A DNA stretch of 64,000 nt from CBDDEH01 sp965226865. Lineage in GTDB: Bacteria; Chloroflexota; Dehalococcoidia; Lucifugimonadales; JAGWBF01. Below, one piece after another: positions 42,812 through 51,053 of the stretch. The stretch is taken from positions 1-64,000 of the forward strand of contig CBDDEH010000004.1 in NCBI GenBank assembly GCA_965226865.1. Reading direction: 5' to 3'. Under the pieces are notes generated by a model that saw only the letters and a list, made by a program, of their open reading frames with translations, made no database searches and had not been told where the DNA came from. Positions within the stretch are counted from its first letter, which is position 1. Each line of letters opens with the position of its first letter. The translations under genes and the position numbers were made by a program.

Positions 42812-44072
42812 CGGCGGTGGCGACGGCGCCCACTATCGTGCCCCACCGGATCCTCCTATGGGCCTTCCGCCTCTCGATGGCCGCAAGCTCGGCCTGGTGC
42901 CTCGTTCTAAGCTCTTCGATCTCCTCGGACAGCTCCTCCTTCACCCACTCGAGCCTCTGGTACTGGCGTACCCAGAGGCGCAGGAAATCGATGGCGAACC
43001 TCATCTCGTCGGCGCCGAAGACCAACTCCTTGCTTATCAGGCTCCGCTGGGAGGAGACCAGCTCCCCCTGGGGGGCCAGCACGTCGTAGCGTCTGAGGGT
43101 CTCGTCCACGTCTCTGAGGGTGACGGAGGCAGCCCCTCCTTCCATCGCCTCGGCCATAGCCCCCAGGAACAGCTTCTCCGCCGGTGGCGACTCGTCCCAG
43201 TCGAATTTGAGGTTAGCCGCGCCCCGCTCCACCACCTCGCTCATGACGGCGTTGACGTCCTCTGCGGAAAGCTGAGACTTGTTGTCCCTCTGCCACCGGG
43301 CAAACAGGCTGTGGCACAGGAGCTGGATAAAGTAGGCGTGGCCGGAGGTGATCTCGATGATGCGGTCTATCGCCTCGTGGTCGTAGGAGTAGAGGCTGGC
43401 GGTAGGCCGCAAGATAAGGGACTCGGCCGACTTGCGGTCCAGGAAGCTGATCTCCTTGTAGAGGCCCACGTTGAATAGTATCGCATACTGGCTCTGCATC
43501 CGCTCCAGGCGTTCTCCAACGCAGAACATGAAGTTCAAGCCGGTGTTATGCTGCATCAGGCTTCGTATGTAGCCGAAAACGTCGGGGGTGAGCTTCCCGG
43601 CCTGCACCTGTTCGTCCAGGCGGGCGGCCTCGTCGATCATAAGCAGGAGGCGGCGGTCTCCGATGGCCTCCGTTACCGATGCCAGGAAAGCGTCCTGGAA
43701 TCCCTGGACCGGGTTGGTCTCGAACTCCTGGCGCTCGGGCCTCGGCACATCGATCTGGTACTCCCTTCGCAGGGCGCGGCGAATGGTGGAGGCGAACTCC
43801 CAGGACAGCCCTCCAGGGCTGTCCATGGTCAGGGACTGCAGGTCGATGAGGATGGGCAAATACCGCGGGTCCAGGTTGCGGTGCATCTGGTACAGCACCG
43901 AGGTTTTGCCCGTACGTCGCTTTCCATAGAGGACGATGACGTTGTCCTGGTGCTGGCCTACCAGGGCAGTCCTGATGAACTGGAACACGTCATCCCGGCC
44001 AAAGAACATCTCAGGCCGGGATATCGGGCTCCCCGCGACGTAGGGGTTGCTTAGGGCCTCGGCCTGCGTCAT
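42711..44072 (-). CDS. STAND-like AAA ATPase with C-terminal membrane helix, frameshifted
   Basis: 453 residues in this frame. NPYVAGSPISRPEMFFGRDD is the same lead-in as in the cyclase-linked ATPase at 36 kb, followed by Walker A YGKRRTGKTSVLYQ near 50 and Walker B-like LLLMIDEAARLDEQ near 145. A winged-helix/helical region, a coiled coil (about 375-415) and a transmembrane helix (TIVGAVATAVALLLFVPG) follow. The frame then runs into a basic tail; removing one base in the G5 run at 42779-42783 joins it to the beta domain encoded by 42320-42790. Likely a signalling or scaffold ATPase. A 10-bp inverted repeat lies upstream. Confidence 0.75.
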   Translation of the reverse strand: MTQAEALSNPYVAGSPISRPEMFFGRDDVFQFIRTALVGQHQDNVIVLYGKRRTGKTSVLYQMHRNLDPRYLPILIDLQSLTMDSPGGLSWEFASTIRRALRREYQIDVPRPERQEFETNPVQGFQDAFLASVTEAIGDRRLLLMIDEAARLDEQVQAGKLTPDVFGYIRSLMQHNTGLNFMFCVGERLERMQSQYAILFNVGLYKEISFLDRKSAESLILRPTASLYSYDHEAIDRIIEITSGHAYFIQLLCHSLFARWQRDNKSQLSAEDVNAVMSEVVERGAANLKFDWDESPPAEKLFLGAMAEAMEGGAASVTLRDVDETLRRYDVLAPQGELVSSQRSLISKELVFGADEMRFAIDFLRLWVRQYQRLEWVKEELSEEIEELRTRHQAELAAIERRKAHRRIRWGTIVGAVATAVALLLFVPGLPRSGLQRLYRDRGGKGLGDLRLR

Positions 44073-44187
44073 GACTCAGCCTCGCCTCTTGTCCCGCGGA
44101 GCCGATTCCCTTGCACCTCGGCCCGATGGGCGCAGTCCGATCGTCCGCTTATGCCATCTGGCCGGCGGCGCCCCACTGAACTTGGAA

Positions 44188-44227
44188 GTATTCCTATCAT
44201 TTTACTACACGATGTCCATAGGAATAC
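44188..44227. repeat. 10-bp inverted repeat upstream of the STAND-like gene
   Basis: GTATTCCTAT (44188-44197) and ATAGGAATAC (44218-44227) are exact complements with a 20-base AT-rich spacer containing a TAAAAT on the minus strand. It lies between gcvPB and the STAND gene and could be an operator for the latter. Confidence 0.6.
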
Positions 44228-44263
44228 ACGGCCGCGACGATGATAGGGGTTTCCCGGTGGGGC

Positions 44264-45730
44264 CTATCCCCGGAGGGTGGGCTGCCGCGCCGCTCTGACC
44301 TCGTCCAGCCGGGACACGGGTGTGGTGTGGGGAGCGCTCTTCACCAGGTCAGGGTCCTCCGAGACCTCCCGGTCTATGGCCTTGAGCGCGGCAACGAAGG
44401 CGTCCAGGGTCTCCTTGCTCTCGGTCTCCGTGGGCTCTATCATCAGGGCCTCGTCCACTATCAGAGGGAAGTACATCGTGGGGGCGTGGATACCGTAGTC
44501 CAGCAGCCGTTTGGCGATCTCCAACCCGCGGACCCCCCGGGCCTTCTGGTGCCGTGCCGAGAGCACGACCTCGTGCATGCACCGCCGGTCGTAGGGGAGG
44601 TGATAGGTGTCTTTGAGGGATTGGAGCAGGTAGTTGGCGTTCAGCACCGCGTCGGCGCTGACCTGGGACAGGCCTGTGTTGCCCATGGTGCGGATATAGG
44701 TGTAGGCCCGCACCAGTACCCCGAAGTTGCCGTGGAAGCCGCATACCGTTCCAATGCTTTTCTCGGGTGTGGCCAGCGAGAAAGCCTCTCCACCCTGGGA
44801 TGCCTGCCGCACCACCACCGGCGCCGGCAGGTACGGCAGCAGCATGTCGTTGACGCACACGGGGCCGGCACCGGGGCCTCCTCCACCGTGGGGGGTCGTA
44901 AAGGTCTTGTGCAGGTTCAGGTGGGCCACGTCGAAGCCAAGCTGGGCCAGCTTCACCCGCCCCAGCAGAGCGTTCATGTTTGCTCCGTCACCGTACACCA
45001 GCGCTCCCGCCCGGTGGACCGTCTCGCATATCTCCACGATGTTGGTGTCGAAGAGTCCCAGGGTGTTGGGCTGGGTAATCATGACGCCGGCGAGCTCCGA
45101 GTCGGCTACGTCCCTCAGCGCGTCCAGGTCTATGTTGCCTCTTGAGTCCGAGGCCACGGTAACGACCTGAAAGCCGGCCATCGCCGCAGAGGCAGGGTTG
45201 GTGCCGTGGGCGCTGTCGGGTATGGCGACCTTGGTGCGCTGCGTTTCACCTCTCTCGTGGTGATAGGCCCGTATCATGAGCATGCCGCAAAACTCCCCAT
45301 GGGCCCCCGCCAGCGACGCGAGGCTGGTGCCACTCATGCCGGTCATCTCCGCCAGGTACCCCTGTAGCCTGTACAGGAGCTTCAACGCTCCCTGGGCGCT
45401 GCTCTGCGTCTGAAGGGGGTGGAGCGCCGCGAACCCCGGCAGAGAGGCCATCTCGTCGTTGACCTTGGGGTTGTACTTCATGGTGCAGCTTCCCAGGGGA
45501 TAGAAGTTGGTGTCGATGGAGAAGTTGAGCCGGCTGAGCAGGGTGAAGTAGCGTACCACCTCCGGCTCCGACAGCTCCGGCAGCTTCAGCTCACGCCGCA
45601 GCACCCCATCAGGGGGAAGGGGCTGGGCAGGAACGTCCAGGCCCGGCAGCGCCGCTCCGATCCTTCCAGGAACGCTCCGCTCCATCAGCCCGCGGCGGTC
45701 AATCGCCTCTCCGTCTCTCATCTTCCCCAC
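44264..45730 (-). CDS. gcvPB: glycine dehydrogenase (decarboxylating) subunit 2
   Basis: 488 residues. SIDTNFYPLGSCTMKYNPKV, AHGEFCGMLMIRAYH, DSAHGTNPASAAMAGFQVV and HLNLHKTFTTPHGGGGPG are the PLP-site segments, with the Lys of HKTFTTPHGGGGPG forming the aldimine. Together with GcvPA it forms the split P-protein that decarboxylates glycine onto the lipoyl arm of GcvH. GTG 45730 is given; ATG 45721 has the better ribosome site (GGTGGGGA). It is the last gene of the gcv operon, 73 bases after gcvPA. Confidence 0.95.
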   Translation of the reverse strand: MGKMRDGEAIDRRGLMERSVPGRIGAALPGLDVPAQPLPPDGVLRRELKLPELSEPEVVRYFTLLSRLNFSIDTNFYPLGSCTMKYNPKVNDEMASLPGFAALHPLQTQSSAQGALKLLYRLQGYLAEMTGMSGTSLASLAGAHGEFCGMLMIRAYHHERGETQRTKVAIPDSAHGTNPASAAMAGFQVVTVASDSRGNIDLDALRDVADSELAGVMITQPNTLGLFDTNIVEICETVHRAGALVYGDGANMNALLGRVKLAQLGFDVAHLNLHKTFTTPHGGGGPGAGPVCVNDMLLPYLPAPVVVRQASQGGEAFSLATPEKSIGTVCGFHGNFGVLVRAYTYIRTMGNTGLSQVSADAVLNANYLLQSLKDTYHLPYDRRCMHEVVLSARHQKARGVRGLEIAKRLLDYGIHAPTMYFPLIVDEALMIEPTETESKETLDAFVAALKAIDREVSEDPDLVKSAPHTTPVSRLDEVRAARQPTLRG

Positions 45731-45803
45731 CTGTGGTTCGTCTACTCATGCGCTCCCGCTCTTCGCCGCCCATGGTTCTCATGGCCGTGCGACCCGTTAT
45801 TGC

Positions 45804-47141
45804 TTAAGCGAACTCCCTGAGTGCCGACGCCAGGGCGTCGATCTCGTCTCGGAAATTCATCTCAGTGACGCAAAGCAGCATCCCGTTGGGAGTCACGTCG
45901 CTTACGTCCAGCCCGCCGATGATGCCCTTCTCCAGGAGCCTGCGGTTCACCTCCCCGGGCAACGTGGGACAGCTCACGGTGAACTCGTTGAAGAAGGTCC
46001 CCTTGAAGGGGAGGGAAAATCCGGGTATCTCCGCGATGAGGGAGGCGGCGTAGTGGGCCTTGTGATAGCAAAGCCCGGCCACCTGTCTTAGCCCACGCTT
46101 GCCCAGCGCGGCCATGTAGACGGTGGCCGCCACGCACATCAGGGCCTGGTTGGTGCAGATATTGCTGGTAGCCCTCTCCCGCCTAATGTGCTGCTCTCTG
46201 GTGGTGAGGGTAAGCACATATCCTGTCCGTCCCCGGCTGTCCACCGTCTTTCCGGCGAGCCTGCCGGGCATCTGGCGGACGTATGCCTGGCGAGTGGCGA
46301 AAAGGCCCACGTAGGGTCCTCCGAAGCTCACCGGGATGCCGAGGGGCTGGCCCTCCGCCGTCACGATATCGGCCCCGTATTCCCCCGGCGGCCGGAACAT
46401 ACCCATGGCCATGGGATTGACCGAGACCACCAGAAGGGCGCCCTCTTCGTGGGCCACATGCCCCAGGGAGTCCAGGTCTGCCAGGTAGCCGAAGAAGTTG
46501 GGGTGCTGGACTACGAGACACGCCGCCCCATCGGGCAGTTTGGGGTCTGCAGCGTCCAGGTAGATTGTGTCGATGCCCTGGGGCCGGGTGTAGGTTTCAA
46601 CCACCTTCCGGTAAGCGGGGGAGACGGTGTCGAGGATGGCCGCGCGGCCCCTTCCCGTGACACGGCAGGCCATGAGGACCGCCTCGGCCAGGGCGGAGGC
46701 CCCGTCGTACATGCCGGCGTCAGCGACCTCCATGCCCAGCAGGTTGCAGACCAGCGTCTGGAAATCGTAGGTGGCCTGGAGGGTGCCCTGGCTCACCTCG
46801 GGCTGATAGGGCGTATAGGCGGTGAGAAACTCTCCCCTGCTGATAATGGAGCGGACTATGCTGGGAATGAAGTGGCGGTAGGCGCCGGCTCCCAGGAAGC
46901 AAGCGCAGCCATCCGTATGCGTATTCTGGGCCGACAGCGCCGCAAGCTCCCGCCGTAGCTCCAGCTCCGGCATGGGTGGTGGAATCGCCAAGGGTGGATT
47001 ACGCAACTCTTCAGGGATGTCGGCGAAGAGCTCCTCCACTGAGCCGATGCCCAGGACGCGCAGCATCTGGCTGCGGTCCTCTTCGGTGTTGGGTATGTAG
47101 TGGAAGCTACCTGGCACCGCCGCTCCCGGGTCCCGTCTCAT
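45804..47141 (-). CDS. gcvPA: glycine dehydrogenase (decarboxylating) subunit 1
   Basis: About 445 residues from ATG 47141, preceded by AAGGGGAG; a GTG at 47180 would add 13 charged residues. HYIPNTEEDRSQMLRVLGI, FLGAGAYRHFIPSIVRSI, FLTAYTPYQPEVSQGTLQ and MYDGASALAEAVLMACR match the N-terminal half of P-protein. The subunit supports the PLP-containing GcvPB. Split P-protein is typical of Gram-positives, Thermotoga and Chloroflexota. The DUF4177 gene ends 52 bases upstream. Confidence 0.95.
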   Translation of the reverse strand: MRRDPGAAVPGSFHYIPNTEEDRSQMLRVLGIGSVEELFADIPEELRNPPLAIPPPMPELELRRELAALSAQNTHTDGCACFLGAGAYRHFIPSIVRSIISRGEFLTAYTPYQPEVSQGTLQATYDFQTLVCNLLGMEVADAGMYDGASALAEAVLMACRVTGRGRAAILDTVSPAYRKVVETYTRPQGIDTIYLDAADPKLPDGAACLVVQHPNFFGYLADLDSLGHVAHEEGALLVVSVNPMAMGMFRPPGEYGADIVTAEGQPLGIPVSFGGPYVGLFATRQAYVRQMPGRLAGKTVDSRGRTGYVLTLTTREQHIRRERATSNICTNQALMCVAATVYMAALGKRGLRQVAGLCYHKAHYAASLIAEIPGFSLPFKGTFFNEFTVSCPTLPGEVNRRLLEKGIIGGLDVSDVTPNGMLLCVTEMNFRDEIDALASALREFA

Positions 47142-47193
47142 CGGCTCCCCTTCGCTCCGGATCTCTCGTTCCCTCGCCACTCACCGTGCTGCT

Positions 47194-47391
47194 CTAACCC
47201 GGCGCCGGACGCTTCAGAAACAGTGTGTAGCGCTCCGTCGTGCCCCAAGTGAGGGTCGGCACGATATGAACGAGCTCCCAGCCATCGGCACCCAGGCGGT
47301 CGAGCTGGGCGCCGACTTCTTTGTCGGGGAATCTCTTCGAGAGAAAGCCCTTGGTGTTGACCTGGAGCACCCGGTATTCCAGACTGGCCAT
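47194..47391 (-). CDS. DUF4177 small protein
   Basis: 65 residues: LEYRVLQVNTKGFLSKRFPD, LGADGWELVHIVP and a final strand TERYTLFLKRP. This is the DUF4177 pattern, a small alpha/beta protein of unknown function centred on Gly-Trp-Glu-Leu-Val. It is embedded between gcvH and gcvPA, so it is likely cotranscribed with the glycine cleavage genes. No metal or catalytic motif is evident. Confidence 0.75.
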   Translation of the reverse strand: MASLEYRVLQVNTKGFLSKRFPDKEVGAQLDRLGADGWELVHIVPTLTWGTTERYTLFLKRPAPG

Positions 47392-47520
47392 CTCCGCCTT
47401 CTTTCTCCTCCGACGGGGCCGGCGAACCCGTTGGGCAGACGCGGCAACCCTTGGAGGCCGGCTCCCGGCGGTGATATAGTGGCCCGGCGCCCTCTGGGTG
47501 GCGCGCCACCATGATGGGCT

Positions 47521-47910
47521 CTAGTGGGAGGACTCGCTCAGGAAAGCCTCGTACTCTGTCGCGGTGAGCAAGCTGTCCAGCTCCGAAGGGTCCTGAATCT
47601 CCACCCGCAGAAGCCAGCCCCGCCCGTAGGGGTCCTCGTTCACCACCTCTGGATGGTCGATGATATCCTGATTGACCTCCACCACCTGGCCGCCCACGGG
47701 AGCGTAGAGGTCGGATACCGCCTTGACGGATTCCACCTCTCCCAGCTTGGCGAACTGGCCAAGGTGGGTCCCCACCTTTGGAAGATCGACGTAGACCACG
47801 TCCCCGAGCTGGTTCTGGGCGTAATCGGTTATGCCCACCAGCGCACTGGAGCCCTCCCCCGGCTTCACCCACTCATGCTCTCGGGAGTACTTCCTGTCGG
47901 TGGGGTTCAT
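47521..47910 (-). CDS. gcvH: glycine cleavage system H protein
   Basis: 129 residues. KYSREHEWVKPGEGSSALVG, ITDYAQNQLGDVVYVDLPKV and the lipoylation site GEVESVKAVSDLYAPVGGQV (Lys near 62) are typical. GcvH shuttles the aminomethyl group between P, T and L proteins. The ATG overlaps the gcvT stop (ATGA), showing coupling. No lipoyl ligase or L-protein gene is in the window. Confidence 0.97.
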   Translation of the reverse strand: MNPTDRKYSREHEWVKPGEGSSALVGITDYAQNQLGDVVYVDLPKVGTHLGQFAKLGEVESVKAVSDLYAPVGGQVVEVNQDIIDHPEVVNEDPYGRGWLLRVEIQDPSELDSLLTATEYEAFLSESSH

Positions 47911-49004
47911 CTGGTGATATCCCTTGAGTAGAAGGGTAGGGGAACGACCTCGGCCTCGGTGAGCCTGCCCCGGATGTCGACTCGTACCTTCCGGCCCGGA
48001 TTGGCGAATTCCAACGTAACATAGCCCATGGCGATAGTCCTGTCAAGGGTGGGAGAGTGGGTCCCGCTGGTCACCCTCCCTATCTGAGCTCCTTCATCGA
48101 GGACCGGATAGCCCGCCCTTGCTATGCTCCGGCCCTGGACTGCCAGGCCCACGAGGCGGACCTTTGGTCCCGTCTCTTTCTGTCTGCGCAGCGGCTCCAC
48201 GCCCACGAACTCTTTGTCCAGCCGGACAAAACGCTCCAGGCCCGCTTCCAGTGGGGTGGTGGAGCCATCGATGTCGTTGCCGTGGAGCGCCAGCCCGGCC
48301 TCCAGGCGCAACATGTCCCTTGCGCCCAGGCCGCAGGATACGGCGCCCCGGGCCATGAGGGCCTCCCACAGGCCCGGCGCGTCCGCCGCCGCCACGATCA
48401 ACTCGAAGCCGTCCTCACCCGTATACCCCGTCCGGCCGATAAGAGCGGGGAAAGAAGAGGCTTCCACTTCCATGGCGGAGAAGGGACGCATCCCCGAGGG
48501 ACTGGGCTCGCACAGGGTCTCCAGGATTTTGGCGGAGGCCGGTCCCTGGGCCGCTATCATGGCCGTCGACTCGGTCCTGTCCTCAATGGTTGTCTGGGGG
48601 AAGCGTTCCCCGGCCCAGTGGTGCAGCCAGGAGAGGACGCGCTGCCGGTTGGAGGCGTTGCACACGAAGAGATACCGGTCCTCTCCCTGCCGGTAAAACA
48701 CCGTGTCGTCGATTATTCCCCCCTGTTCGTTGCAGACCATGGCGTAGCGGGCCCGCCCGGGTCTGAGGTCGATGGCGCTGGCGGTAACGACCCAGTCCAT
48801 GAGCTGGGGCGCCTGGGGACCCCTGATGTCGAACCTGGCCATGTGGGACACGTCGAATAGCCCGGCCCCAGCGCGCACGGCCTTCGCCTCCGCCACGATG
48901 CCCTTATACTGGACGGGCATCTCCCATCCGGCGAAGGGGACCATCCTCGCACCAAGGGAGAGATGAGTCTCGTAAAGCGGTGTGTGCCTGAGCGCCTCCG
49001 CCAC
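47907..49004 (-). CDS. gcvT: glycine cleavage system T protein (aminomethyltransferase)
   Basis: About 365 residues from GTG 49004, chosen because AAAGGAGG lies 7 bases upstream; an ATG at 49076 adds 24 poorly conserved residues. TPLYETHLSLGARMVPFAGW, YKGIVAEAKAVRAGAGLFDV, IDDTVFYRQGEDRYLFVCNA and GRTGYTGEDGFELIV are conserved GcvT segments, with the Asp of the folate site in LFDVSH. It releases ammonia and passes the one-carbon unit to tetrahydrofolate. First gene of the operon; I looked for a glycine riboswitch in the ~150 bases upstream and saw none. Confidence 0.95.
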   Translation of the reverse strand: MAEALRHTPLYETHLSLGARMVPFAGWEMPVQYKGIVAEAKAVRAGAGLFDVSHMARFDIRGPQAPQLMDWVVTASAIDLRPGRARYAMVCNEQGGIIDDTVFYRQGEDRYLFVCNASNRQRVLSWLHHWAGERFPQTTIEDRTESTAMIAAQGPASAKILETLCEPSPSGMRPFSAMEVEASSFPALIGRTGYTGEDGFELIVAAADAPGLWEALMARGAVSCGLGARDMLRLEAGLALHGNDIDGSTTPLEAGLERFVRLDKEFVGVEPLRRQKETGPKVRLVGLAVQGRSIARAGYPVLDEGAQIGRVTSGTHSPTLDRTIAMGYVTLEFANPGRKVRVDIRGRLTEAEVVPLPFYSRDITR

Positions 49005-49154
49005 GTTGCGCCCTCCTTTCCGTTCCCGTCGCCAGGACCCCTGGACCCTCAGGCTGAGCCGAATATCATGCGCCATACCGCCTCGGATGGCCGCACCCGC
49101 GGGCCAACCATCCCACTGGGCTGAGGGGAGACGGGCGCGTCTGAGCGCGTGGGG

Positions 49155-51053
49155 CTAGCCCCCGTCGACCTTGGTGTGGGCACCGTCCCCCTGGGGGACC
49201 GGGGACTCCAGGCCGTAGTTTATCGCGTGGAGCCTGGAGTAGGTACCGCCCCCATCCAGGAGCTCCTGGTGCGTGCCCACCTCCATGACCCGGCCGCGGT
49301 CCAGCACGACGATCTTATCGGCGTTCCGAATAGTGGACAGGCGGTGGGCGATGACGATGGAGGTGCGCCCTTCGAGGATCCGGCTCAGGGCCCTCTGGAT
49401 GACGATTTCGCTCTGAGTATCGATGTTGGCGGTGGCCTCGTCCAGGATAAGGATGCGGGGGTTGCCGACGATGGCCCGGGCGAAGCTGACGAGCTGGCGC
49501 TGTCCCATGCTTAGGTTGGTGCCCCGCTCCGCCAGCACGGCGTCGTATCCGTTTTCCAGGGCCATGATGAAGTCGTGGGCGCCCACCGCCTTGGCGGCGG
49601 CTATCATGTCCTCGTCGGAGGCTTCCTCGTGGCTGTAGATGATGTTCTCTCTGACCGTGCCCGAGAACAGGTAGGGCTCCTGGAGCACCATGCTCATCTG
49701 ACTTACCAGGGACCTGCGGGTCACGTGCCTGATGTCGTAGCCGTCCAGCGTTATCCTGCCGCTGGTGACGTCTGCGAAGCGGGTGAGGAGGGTAACGAAG
49801 GTGGACTTCCCGGCCCCCGTCGGCCCGACCACGGCGACGGATTCCCCGGGGCTGAAATGCAGGTTGACCTCTGTCAGGACGTCGACGCCGGGAACGTAGT
49901 GGAAGCTGACGTTCTCGAAGCGGATCTCCCCCCGTATGGGTGGCATTTTCACGGCGTCGGGAGCATCCTCGACCTCGGGTTTCAGGTCGATCACCTCGAA
50001 TATCCGGACGCCGGAGGCCATCGCCCTCTGGAGCTGGCTGTATTGCATCGTCAGGTTGCGTATGGGCTCGAAGAACCGCTGGATCCACATGGCGAACGCC
50101 AGGAGGACCCCCCACTCCAGCCCGCCGTCCAGGACCAGAGAACCCCCCATGACTATCACGACCCCCAGGGCGAAGCCGGTCAATAGCTCTACCGCGGGCA
50201 TCAGGCCTCCGGAGAACCTGCTGGCCTGAAGGTTGGCATCCAGGTGCTCGTAGTTCAGCTCACCGAAGTGCCTCAGGTTCTCGTCCTGGCGGTTGAGGGC
50301 CTCCACCACGCGGACGCCGCTTATGTTCTGGTTGTACTCCCCGTTGACCATGGCGATGGCCCGCCTGATCCGCATAAAGGAGCGCCTGGCGAACCGCTGC
50401 CAGAACATGAGCATTATGAACAGGATGGGAATGACGCTCAGGCTCAACAGGGCGAGGCGCCAGTCTATGATAAGCATCGCTATCACTATGCCCAGGAGGC
50501 TGAAGATGTCGGCGATGCTCTGGACAAACAGCTCGAAGGTCTCTTGTAGCTGAAGCACGTCGCTCTGGCTACGGGACATTATCCGGCCCACCGGCGTACG
50601 GTGGAAGAAAGAGGGAGACAGGCTCTGGAGGTGGTCAAACATCTGGGTCCGGAGGGAGTAGAGGATGCTCTGGCCGACTTTTGGAATGTACACGAACTGT
50701 ATGAAGTTGGCCAGGAAGTGCACCAGGGTCACTCCGAGGAAGGCGAGGGCCAGCAGGTGAAGACCTGTGAGGTTGTTCTTGTTGACGAACTCGTTTATGC
50801 CCAGCATTAAAAGCAGGGGTATGGCCACGTTGGCGGCTGTGTAGATGAGCACCGCCGTGACCGCAACGATGGCGTCGGACCTGCAGGGGCGTAGATAGGA
50901 GGCGAGGCGCATCACCACCTTGTGGTCGTAAACGCTGCCCCCGATCCCCTCGTCGGTCAGGCTGTCTTCGGTGGGCGAGTTGACGCCTCCGGTGGTGATG
51001 CCGCGCATCCCGCCCATGACGCCCCCGAACCCGCCTCCGAAGCCTCCCCTCAT
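49155..51053 (-). CDS. ABC exporter half-transporter (catalytic subunit)
   Basis: 632 residues. A Gly/Met-rich N-terminus (MRGGFGGGFGGVMGG) precedes six transmembrane helices and a nucleotide-binding domain with Walker A VGPTGAGKST near 402, signature LSMGQRQLV near 506 and Walker B ILILDEATANID near 527. Walker B has the catalytic Glu, while the signature deviates from LSGGQ. The partner gene upstream shows the opposite pattern, as in heterodimeric exporters such as TM287/288 or BmrCD. The start codon follows the upstream stop directly (TAGATG). Substrate (lipid, drug or peptide) unknown. Confidence 0.92.
   Translation of the reverse strand: MRGGFGGGFGGVMGGMRGITTGGVNSPTEDSLTDEGIGGSVYDHKVVMRLASYLRPCRSDAIVAVTAVLIYTAANVAIPLLLMLGINEFVNKNNLTGLHLLALAFLGVTLVHFLANFIQFVYIPKVGQSILYSLRTQMFDHLQSLSPSFFHRTPVGRIMSRSQSDVLQLQETFELFVQSIADIFSLLGIVIAMLIIDWRLALLSLSVIPILFIMLMFWQRFARRSFMRIRRAIAMVNGEYNQNISGVRVVEALNRQDENLRHFGELNYEHLDANLQASRFSGGLMPAVELLTGFALGVVIVMGGSLVLDGGLEWGVLLAFAMWIQRFFEPIRNLTMQYSQLQRAMASGVRIFEVIDLKPEVEDAPDAVKMPPIRGEIRFENVSFHYVPGVDVLTEVNLHFSPGESVAVVGPTGAGKSTFVTLLTRFADVTSGRITLDGYDIRHVTRRSLVSQMSMVLQEPYLFSGTVRENIIYSHEEASDEDMIAAAKAVGAHDFIMALENGYDAVLAERGTNLSMGQRQLVSFARAIVGNPRILILDEATANIDTQSEIVIQRALSRILEGRTSIVIAHRLSTIRNADKIVVLDRGRVMEVGTHQELLDGGGTYSRLHAINYGLESPVPQGDGAHTKVDGG

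Noticed and set aside
49005..49154. Glycine riboswitch upstream of gcvT
   Set aside because: No recognisable glycine aptamer core or tandem arrangement could be found in the leader.
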